Source of the DNA: Trachythela sp. YZ-2020
Taxonomy: Eukaryota > Cnidaria > Anthozoa > Malacalcyonacea > Clavulariidae
DNA: 64,000 nt
Direction of reading: 5' to 3'
NCBI GenBank assembly: GCA_016169945.1
Contig: JADLSH010000379.1
Location: 3,004,001 to 3,068,000 of the forward strand
The notes below the pieces were generated by a model. That model made no database searches, was not told the origin of the DNA, and saw only the letters and a list, made by a program, of their open reading frames with translations. The translations under genes and the position numbers were made by a program. Below, piece by piece: positions 35,701 through 47,700 of this stretch (position 1 is its first letter; every line of letters begins with the position of its first letter).

Positions 35701-38700
35701 TCATGCACTTTCATCAACTCTCATGCACTTTCATCAACTCTCATGCACTTTCATCAACTCTCATGCACTTTCATCAACTCTCATGCACTTTCATCAACTC
35801 TCATGCACTTTCATCAACTCTCATGCACTTTCATCAACTCTCATGCACTTTCATCAACTCTCATGCACTTTCATCAACTCTCATGCACTTTCATCAACTC
35901 TCATGCACTTTCATCAACTCTCATGCACTTTCATCAACTCTCATGCACTTTCATCAACTCTCATGCACTTTCATCAACTCTCATGCACTTTCATCAACTC
36001 TCATGCACTTTCATCAACTCTCATGCACTTTCATCAACTCTCATGCACTTTCATCAACTCTCATGCACTCTCATCAACTCTCATCAACTCTCATGCACTT
36101 TCATCAACTCTCATGCACTTTCATCAACTCTCATGCACTTTCATCAACTCTCATGCACTTTCATCAACTCTCATGCACTTTCATCAACTCTCATGCACTT
36201 TCATCAACTCTCATGCACTTTCATCAACTCTCATGCACTTTCATCAACTCTCATGCACTTTCATCAACTCTCATGCACTTTCATCAACTCTCATGCACTT
36301 TCATCAACTCTCATGCACTTTCATCAACTCTCATGCACTCTCGTCAACTCTCATGCACTCTCGTCAACTCATGCACTTTCATCAACTCTCATGCACTTTC
36401 ATCAACTCTCATCAACTCTCATGCACTTTCATCAACTCTCATGCACTTTCATCAACTCTCATGCCTCATCAACTCTCATGCACTTTCATCAACTCTCATG
36501 CACTTTCATCAACTCTCATGCACTTTCATCAACTCTCATGCACTTTCATCAACTCTCATGCACTTTTCATCAACTCTCATGCACTTTCATCAACTCTCAT
36601 GCACTTTCATCAACTCTCATGCACTTTCATCAACTCTCATGCACTTTCATCAACTCTCATGCACTTTCATCAACTCTCATGCACTTTCGTCAACTCTCAT
36701 CAACTCTCATCAACTCTCATGCACTCTCATCAACTCTCATGCACTTTCATCAACTCTCATAAACTCTCATGCACTCTCATCAACTCTCATGCACTTTCAT
36801 CAACTCTCATGCACTCTCATCAACTCTCATGCACTTTCATCAACTCTCATGCACTTTCATCAACTCTCATGCACTTTCATCAACTCTCATGCACTTTCAT
36901 CAACTCTCATGCACTTTCATCAACTCTCATGCACTTTCATCAACTCTCATGCACTTTCATCAACTCATGCACTATCATCAACTCTCATGCACTTTCATCA
37001 ACTCTCATGCACTTTCATCAACTCTCATGCACTTTCATCAACTCTCATGCACTTTCATCAACTCTCATGCACTTTCATCAACTCTCATGCACTTTCATCA
37101 ACTCTCATGCACTTTCATCAACTCTCATGCACTTTCATCAACTCTCATGCACTTTCATCAACTCTCATGCACTTTCATCAACTCTCATGCACTTTCATCA
37201 ACTCTCATGCACTTTCATCAACTCTCATGCACTTTCATCAACTCTCATGCACTTTCATCAACTCTCATGCACTTTCATCAACTCTCATGCACTTTCATCA
37301 ACTCTCATGCACTTTCATCAACTCTCATGCACTTTCATCAACTCTCATGCACTTTCATCAACTCTCATGCACTCTCATCAACTCTCATGCACTCTCATCA
37401 ACTCTCATGCACTCTCATCAACTCTCATGCACTTTCATCAACTCTCATGCACTTTCATCAACTCTCATGCACTTTCATCAACTCTCATGCACTTTCATCA
37501 ACTCTCATGCACTTTCATCAACTCTCATGCACTTTCATCAACTCTCATGCACTTTCATCAACTCTCATGCACTTTCATCAACTCTCATGCACTTTCATCA
37601 ACTCTCATGCACTTTCATCAACTCTCATGCACTTTCATCAACTCTCATGCACTTTCATCAACTCTCATGCACTTTCATCAACTCTCATGCACTTTCATCA
37701 ACTCTCATGCACTTTCATCAACTCTCATGCACTTTCATCAACTCTCATGCACTTTCATCAACTCTCATGCACTTTCATCAACTCTCATGCACTTTCATCA
37801 ACTCTCATGCACTTTCATCAACTCTCATGCACTTTCATCAACTCTCATGCACTTTCATCAACTCTCATGCACTTTCATCAACTCTCATGCACTTTCATCA
37901 ACTCTCATGCACTTTCATCAACTCTCATGCACTTTCATCAACTCTCATGCACTCTCATCAACTCTCATGCACTTTCATCAACTCTCATGCACTCTCATCA
38001 ACTCTCATGCACTTTCATCAACTCTCATGCACTTTCATCAACTCTCATGCACTTTCATCAACTCTCATGCACTTTCATCAACTCTCATGCACTTTCATCA
38101 ACTCTCATGCACTTTCATCAACTCTCATGCACTTTCATCAACTCTCATGCACTTTCATCAACTCTCATGCACTTTCATCAACTCTCATGCACTTTCATCA
38201 ACTCTCATGCACTTTCATCAACTCTCATGCACTTTCATCAACTCTCATGCACTTTCATCAACTCTCATGCACTTTCATCAACTCTCATGCACTTTCATCA
38301 ACTCTCATGCACTTTCATCAACTCTCATGCACTTTCATCAACTCTCATGTACTTTCATCAACTCTCATGCACTTTCATCAACTCTCATGCACTTTCATCA
38401 ACTCTCATGCACTTTCAACAACTCTCTCATGCACTTTCATCAACTCATGCACTTTCATCAACTCTCATGCACTTTCATCAACTCTCATGCACTCGTCAAC
38501 TCTCATGCACTTTCGTCAACTCTCATGCACTTTCATCAACTCTCATCAACTCTCATGCACTTTCATCAACTCTCATGCACTTTCATCAACTCTCATGCAC
38601 TTTCATCAACTCTCATGCACTTTCATCAACTCTCATGCACTTTCATCAACTCTCATGCACTTTCATCAACTCTCATGCACTTTCATCAACTCTCATGCGC

Positions 38701-41700
38701 TTTCATCAACTCTCATGCGCTTTCATCAACTCTCATGCACTTTCTTCATCTCTCATGCACTTTCATCAACTCTCATGCACTTTCATCAACTCTCGTGCAC
38801 TTTCATCAACTCTCATGCACTTTCATCAACTCTCATGTACTTTCATCAACTCTCATGCACTTTCATCAACTCTCATGCACTTTCATCAACTCTCATGCAC
38901 TTTCATCAACTCTCATGCACTTTCATCAACTCTCATGCACTTTCATCAACTCTCATGCACTTTCATCAACTCTCATGCACTTTCATCAACTCTCATGCAC
39001 TTTTGTCAACTCTCATGCACTTTCGTCAACTCTCATCAACTCTCATGCACTCTCATCAACTCTCATGCACTTTCATCAACTCTCATGCACTCTCATCAAC
39101 TCTCATGCACTTTCATCAACTCTCATGCACTCTCATCAACTCTCATGCACTCTCATCAACTCTCATGCACTTTCATCAACTCTCATGCACTTTCATCAAC
39201 TCTCATGCACTTTCATCAACTCTCATGCACTTTCATCAACTCTCATGCACTTTCATCAACTCTCATGCACTTTCATCAACTCTCATGCACTTTCATCAAC
39301 TCTCATGCACTTTCATCAACTCTCATGCACTTTCATCAACTCTCATGCACTTTCATCAACTCTCATGCACTTTCATCAACTCTCATGCACTTTCATCAAC
39401 TCTCATGCACTTTCATCAACTCTCATGCACTTTCATCAACTCTCATGCACTTTCATCAACTCTCATGCACTTTCATCAACTCTCATGCACTTTCATCAAC
39501 TCTCATGCACTTTCATCAACTCTCATGCACTTTCATCAACTCTCATGCACTTTCATCAACTCTCATGCACTTTCATCAACTCTCATGCACTTTCATCAAC
39601 TCTCATGCACTTTCATCAACTCTCATGCACTTTCATCAACTCTCATGCACTTTCATCAACTCTCATGCACTTTCATCAACTCTCATGCACTTTCATCAAC
39701 TCTCATGCACTTTCATCAACTCTCATGCACTTTCATCAACTCTCATCAACTCTCATGCACTTTCATCAACTCTCATCAACTCTCATGCACTTTCATCAAC
39801 TCTCATGCACTCTCATCAACTCTCATGCACTCTCATCAACTCTCATGCACTCTCATCAACTCTCATGCACTTTCATCAACTCTCATGCACTTTCATCAAC
39901 TCTCATGCACTTTCATCAACTCTCATGCACTTTCATCAACTCTCATGCACTTTCATCAACTCTCATGCACTTTCATCAACTCTCATGCACTTTCATCAAC
40001 TCTCATGCACTTTCATCAACTCTCATGCACTTTCATCAACTCTCATGCACTTTCATCAACTCTCATGCACTTTCATCAACTCTCATGCACTTTCATCAAC
40101 TCTCATGCACTTTCATCAACTCTCATGCACTTTCATCAACTCTCATGCACTTTCATCAACTCTCATGCACTTTCATCAACTCTCATGCACTTTCATCAAC
40201 TCTCATGCACTTTCATCAACTCTCATGCACTTTCATCAACTCTCATGCACTTTCATCAACTCTCATGCACTTTCATCAACTCTCATGCACTTTCATCAAC
40301 TCTCATGCACTTTCATCAACTCTCATGCACTTTCATCAACTCTCATGCACTTTCATCAACTCTCATGCACTTTCATCAACTCTCATGCACTTTCATCAAC
40401 TCTCATGCACTCTCGTCAACTCTCATGCACTTTCATCAACTCTCATGCACTTTCATCAACTCTCATCAACTCTCATGCACTTTCATCAACTCTCATGCAC
40501 TTTCATCAACTCTCATGCACTTTCATCAACTCTCATGCACTTTCATCAACTCTCATGCACTTTCATCAACTCTCATGCACTTTCATCAACTCTCATGCAC
40601 TTTCATCAACTCTCATGCACTTTCATCAACTCTCATGCACTTTCATCAACTCTCATGCACTTTCATCAACTCTCATGCACTCTCATCAACTCTCATGCAC
40701 TTTCATCAACTCTCATGCACTTTCATCAACTCTCATGCACTTTCATCAACTCTCATGCACTTTCATCAACTCTCATGCACTTTCATCAACTCTCATGCAC
40801 TTTCATCAACTCTCATGCACTTTCATCAACTCTCATGCACTTTCATCAACTCTCGTGCACTTTCATCAACTCTCGTGCACTTTCATCAACTCTCGTGCAC
40901 TTTCATCAACTCTCGTGCACTTTCATCAACTCTCGTGCACTTTCATCAACTCTCGTGCACTTTCATCAACTCTCGTGCACTTTCATCAACTCTCGTGCAC
41001 TTTCATCAACTCTCGTGCACTTTCATCAACTCTCGTGCACTTTCATCAACTCTCGTGCACTTTCATCAACTCTCGTGCACTTTCATCAACTCTCGTGCAC
41101 TTTCATCAACTCTCGTGCACTTTCATCAACTCTCGTGCACTTTCATCAACTCTCGTGCACTTTCATCAACTCTCATGCACTTTCATCAACTCTCGTGCAC
41201 TTTCATCAACTCTCATGCACTTTCATCAACTCTCATGCACTTTCATCAACTCTCATGCACTCTCATCAACTCTCATGCACTTTCATCAACTCTCATCAAC
41301 TCTCATGCACTTTCATCAACTCTCATCAACTCTCATGCACTTTCATCAACTCTCATCAACTCTCATGCACTCTCATCAACTCTCATGCACTTTCATCAAC
41401 TCTCATGCACTTTCATCAACTCTCATGCACTCTCATCAACTCTCATGCACTTTCATCAACTCTCATGCACTCTCATCAACTCTCATGCACTTTCATCAAC
41501 TCTCATGCACTTTCATCAACTCTCATGCACTTTCATCAACTCTCATGCACTTTCATCAACTCTCATGCACTTTCATCAACTCTCATGCACTTACATCAAC
41601 TCATGCACTTTCATCAACTCTCATGCACTTTCATCAACTCTCATGCACTTTCATCAACTCTCATGCACTTTCATCAACTCTCATGCACTTTCATCAACTC

Positions 41701-44700
41701 TCATGCACTTTCATCAACTCTCATGCACTTTCATCAACTCTCATGCACTTTCATCAACTCTCATGCACTTTCATCAACTCTCATGCACTTTCATCAACTC
41801 TCATGCACTTTCATCAACTCTCATGCACTTTCATCAACTCTCATGCACTTTCATCAACTCTCATGCACTTTCATCAACTCTCATGCACTTTCATCAACTC
41901 TCATGCACTTTCATCAACTCTCATGCACTCTCGTCAACTCTCATGCACTTTCATCAACTCATGCACTTTCATCAACTCTCATCAACTCTCATGCACTTTC
42001 ATCAACTCTCATGCACTTTCATCAACTCTCATGCACTTTCATCAACTCTCATGCACTTTCATCAACTCTCATGCACTTTCATCAACTCTCATGCACTTTC
42101 ATCAACTCTCATGCACTTTCATCAACTCTCATGCACTTTCATCAACTCTCATGCACTTTCATCAACTCTCATGCACTTTCATCAACTCTCATGCACTTTC
42201 ATCAACTCTCATGCACTCTCATCAACTCTCATGCACTTTCATCAACTCTCATGCACTTTCATCAACTCTCATGCACTTTCATCAACTCTCATGCACTTTC
42301 ATCAACTCTCATGCACTTTCATCAACTCTCATGCACTTTCATCAACTCTCGTGCACTTTCATCAACTCTCGTGCACTTTCATCAACTCTCGTGCACTTTC
42401 ATCAACTCTCGTGCACTTTCATCAACTCGTGCACTTTCATCAACTCTCGTGCACTTTCATCAACTCTCGTGCACTTTCATCAACTCTCGTGCACTTTCAT
42501 CAACTCTCATGCACTTTCATCAACTCTCGTGCACTTTCATCAACTCTCGTGCACTTTCATCAACTCTCGTGCACTTTCATCAACTCTCGTGCACTTTCAT
42601 CAACTCTCGTGCACTTTCATCAACTCTCGTGCACTTTCATCAACTCTCGTGCACTTTCATCAACTCTCGTGCACTTTCATCAACTCTCATGCACTTTCAT
42701 CAACTCTCGTGCACTTTCATCAACTCTCATGCACTTTCATCAACTCTCATGCACTCTCATCAACTCTCATGCACTTTCATCAACTCTCATGCACTTTCAT
42801 CAACTCTCATGCACTCTCATCAACTCTCATGCACTCTCATCAACTCTCATGCACTCTCATCAACTCTCATGCACTCTCATCAACTCTCGTGCACTTTCAT
42901 CAACTCTCATGCACTCTCATCAACTCTCATGCACTCTCATCAACTCTCATGCACTCTCATCAACTCTCATGCACTTTCATCAACTCTCGTGCACTTTCAT
43001 CAACTCTCGTGCACTTTCATCAACTCTCGTGCACTTTCATCAACTCTCGTGCACTTTCATCAACTCTCGTGCACTTTCATCAACTCTCGTGCACTTTCAT
43101 CAACTCGTGCACTTTCATCAACTCTCGTGCACTTTCATCAACTCTCGTGCACTTTCATCAACTCTCGTGCACTTTCATCAACTCTCGTGCACTTTCATCA
43201 ACTCTCGTGCACTTTCATCAACTCTCGTGCACTTTCATCAACTCTCGTGCACTTTCATCAACTCTCGTGCACTTTCATCAACTCTCATGCACTTTCATCA
43301 ACTCTCATGCACTTTCATCAACTCTCATGCACTTTCATCAACTCTCATGCACTTTCATCAACTCTCATGCACTTTCATCAACTCTCATGCACTTTCATCA
43401 ACTCTCATGCACTTTCATCAACTCTCATGCACTTTCATCAACTCTCATGCACTTTCATCAACTCTCATGCACTTTCATCAACTCTCGTGCACTTTCATCA
43501 ACTCTCGTGCACTTTCATCAACTCTCGTGCACTTTCATCAACTCTCGTGCACTTTCATCAACTCTCGTGCACTTTCATCAACTCTCATGCACTTTCATCA
43601 ACTCTCATGCACTTTCATCAACTCTCATGCACTTTCATCAACTCTCATGCACTTTCATCAACTCTCATGCACTTTCATCAACTCTCATGCACTTTCATCA
43701 ACTCTCATGCACTTTCATCAACTCTCATGCACTTTCATCAACTCTCGTGCACTTTCATCAACTCTCGTGCACTTTCATCAACTCTCGTGCACTTTCATCA
43801 ACTCTCGTGCACTTTCATCAACTCTCATGCACTTTCATCAACTCTCATGCACTTTCATCAACTCTCATGCACTTTCATCAACTCTCATGCACTTTCATCA
43901 ACTCTCATGCACTTTCATCAACTCTCATGCACTTTCATCAACTCTCATGCACTTTCATCAACTCTCATGCACTTTCATCAACTCATGCACTTTCATCAAC
44001 TCTCATGCACTCTCATCAACTCTCATGCACTTTCATCAACTCTCATGCACTCTCATCAACTCTCATGCACTCTCATCAACTCTCATGCACTTTCATCAAC
44101 TCTCATGCACTTTCATCAACTCTCATGCACTTTCATCAACTCTCATGCACTTTCATCAACTCTCATGCACTTTCATCAACTCTCATGCACTCTCGTCAAC
44201 TCTCATGCACTTTCATCAACTCTCATCAACTCTCATGCACTTTCATCAACTCTCATGCACTTTCATCAACTCTCATGCACTTTCATCAACTCTCATGCAC
44301 TCTCATCAACTCTCATGCACTTTCATCAACTCTCATGCACTTTCATCAACTCTCATGCACTTTCATCAACTCTCATGCACTTTCATCAACTCTCATGCAC
44401 TTTCATCAACTCTCATGCACTTTCATCAACTCTCATGCACTTTCATCAACTCTCATGCACTTTCATCAACTCTCATGCACTTTCATCAACTCTCATGCAC
44501 TTTCATCAACTCTCATGCACTTTCATCAACTCATGCACTTTCATCAACTCTCATGCACTTTCATCAACTCTCATGCACTTTCATCAACTCTCATGCACTT
44601 TCATCAACTCTCATGCACTTTCATCAACTCTCATGCACTTTCATCAACTCTCATGCACTTTCATCAACTCTCATGCACTTTCATCAACTCTCATGCACTT

Positions 44701-47700
44701 TCATCAACTCTCATGCACTTTCATCAACTCTCATGCACTTTCATCAACTCTCATGCACTTTCATCAACTCTCATGCACTTTCATCAACTCTCATGCACTT
44801 TCATCAACTCTCATGCACTTTCATCAACTCTCGTGCACTTTCATCAACTCTCGTGCACTTTCATCAACTCTCGTGCACTTTCATCAACTCTCGTGCACTT
44901 TCATCAACTCTCGTGCACTTTCATCAACTCTCATGCACTTTCATCAACTCTCATGCACTTTCATCAACTCTCGTGCACTTTCATCAACTCTCGTGCACTT
45001 TCATCAACTCTCATGCACTTTCATCAACTCTCATGCACTTTCATCAACTCTCATGCACTTTCATCAACTCTCGTGCACTTTCATCAACTCTCGTGCACTT
45101 TCATCAACTCTCGTGCACTTTCATCAACTCTCATGCACTTTCATCAACTCTCATGCACTTTCATCAACTCTCATGCACTTTCATCAACTCTCATGCACTT
45201 TCATCAACTCTCATGCACTTTCATCAACTCTCATGCACTTTCATCAACTCTCGTGCACTTTCATCAACTCTCATGCACTTTCATCAACTCTCATGCACTT
45301 TCATCAACTCTCATGCACTTTCATCAACTCTCATGCACTTTCATCAACTCTCATGCACTTTCATCAACTCTCGTACTTTCATCAACTCATGCACTTTCAT
45401 CAACTCTCATGCACTTTCATCAACTCTCATGCACTTTCATCAACTCTCATGCACTTTCATCAACTCTCATGCACTTTCATCAACTCTCATGCACTTTCAT
45501 CAACTCTCATGCACTTTCATCAACTCTCATGCACTCTCATCAACTCTCATGCACTTTCATCAACTCTCATGCACTTTCATCAACTCTCATGCACTTTCAT
45601 CAACTCTCATGCACTTTCATCAACTCTCATGCACTTTCATCAACTCTCATGCACTTTCATCAACTCTCATGCACTTTCATCAACTCTCATGCACTTTCAT
45701 CAACTCTCATGCACTTTCATCAACTCTCATGCACTTTCATCAACTCTCATGCACTTTCATCAACTCTCATGCACTTTCATCAACTCTCATGCACTTTCAT
45801 CAACTCTCATGCACTTTCATCAACTCTCATGCACTTTCATCAACTCTCATGCACTTTCATCAACTCTCATGCACTTTCATCAACTCTCATCAACTTTGAG
45901 CTGGTTCAAATTTTGTTCAAAGGTGATGAGAGTTTTTTCTCGTTTGAGCGGTACGCGTGGTAATATCCAGTCAACTCTCATGCAACTCTTGTTCTCGTTT
46001 GACCAGGGCATGAGAGTTGATGAAACTCTCATTCAAACTCTCAAATCCTCGTTTGACCATGCAGGGGCCGGTTGTTCAAAAGCCGGTTAACGTTAAAGCC
46101 CCGTACAGACGAGCAAGTTTTCCTTGACAAGTTCTTTGTCGAGTTTACTTGTTCGTGTGTACGGCAAACAAGTTTTTTTCCATCAATTTTTCCTTGACAA
46201 GTTTTACGAGCCCGTGTATTAACGACACAAGTGAATACTTCATGTTTATAGTGGCAATGGCCGCTCAACTAGATCGAAGATAAGTGTGCAGTGGCGTACT
46301 GCGCATTTCCTTGTCAAGTTTTCCTTGTCGGCCGTACACACGAACAATTTCCCTTGTTCGAAAGCTGGCATGACTAGCTTTTGAACAAGGCTCATTGTCA
46401 AGCAAAACTTGTCAATTTTTTACCGTACACACGGGCAAATAAAACTTGTCAAGGAAAACTTGCTCGTCTGTACGAGGCTTTACCATGGATCTGTTCTGGT
46501 TTGTATACTTCAAAACTTTACTTCAAACTCTGGTTTGTTTATTTCAAAACTTTATAAACAAAAACTTCTTTCGTCCAGTACAAGGTTGATAGAAAAAAGT
46601 ATTCATATTAATATAACCGATGTCGGGAAACTTGTATGAAAGTTACCGGTCTTAAAACTGGATAACTTAGCCAACCTTAGCAAGACGACTGATGTGTTCA
46701 AAAATATAACTACCCACCTCTGGAACCGTTCATTTTGCAGATTTTTTCATAGTCCCTAACTGCCTCTTCATATTTCTCCGTCTCCATGTAACTGCGTGTT
46801 GAGAAAAATATATTAAACAAATTATCTCAAACGTTGTGGTCCAGTGTAGGTAGTGTTCTACATGACTACAATATGATTACACTGGAATAACGCATTCAAG
46901 TATTCTACAATAAGCTTCCGTGGTTTGTGTCTGAACTACCTGAAAAGGACATCTCAAACGTGGGGGTCCAGTGTAGGTAGTATTCTACAATGAGCTGTCG
47001 TGGTTTGTGTCTGAACTACCTGAAAAAATATCTCAAACGTGGGGGTCCAGTGTAGGTAGTATTCTACAATAAGCTGTCGTGGTTTGTGTCTGAATGTTTT
47101 TAATCTTTTAAGGTAGTTAACACATATTACATATTCAGCTTAAAACAAATTATAATCTCTTGCACATTTATCTAAATGGCAAAATAGTCACTTCGTATAC
47201 AAACTATAGAAATGTTTTAACAATACAAACATTCCTCATACCATTTTGCTCGTTTTAAATACGCCTTCAAATAGCTTCCATCTAAATTTATCGCTTCAGA
47301 GCAGTCATCTATAGCTTCTGTCATCTTATTTAACTACAGTAAAATATGAAAGAAAAAACTTTGCAGACGTGGATTTCACTAAGCACTATCGTGCAGCAGA
47401 TGGTGGTCAACCTGCAGTTATCAGAATGAGAGAGTAATGTTGAATTGAAGAAAGCCGAATTTTAATCAAAATGGTTAGATTTATACACAAAATGACTTAG
47501 ATATCACATTTAAAGCTTAACCAAGCCTAAGACGTCGAATTGTGTGAAAGAAATAGCTTTCCGCGACCTTTGAAAATGCGCTGACGTCAGCATTGCCAAA
47601 ATTTAAAACTCTATAACTCTAGAAGGAATGGTCGTATCAACCTAAACTTTTCGACAAAAACTCACAACAACGATCTGCAAAACATATATAACGACCAGCT

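Noticed and set aside
29801..45893. CRISPR-like array
   Set aside because: The repeats are directly adjacent with no unique spacers, and the context is a eukaryotic intron.
29773..46090. Plus-strand frames of 2,329, 5,432, 5,353 and 3,064 codons
   Set aside because: All are readings of the 20-bp satellite in different frames, with the same peptide cycle in each; no domain, no start context and located in an intron of a real gene on the other strand.
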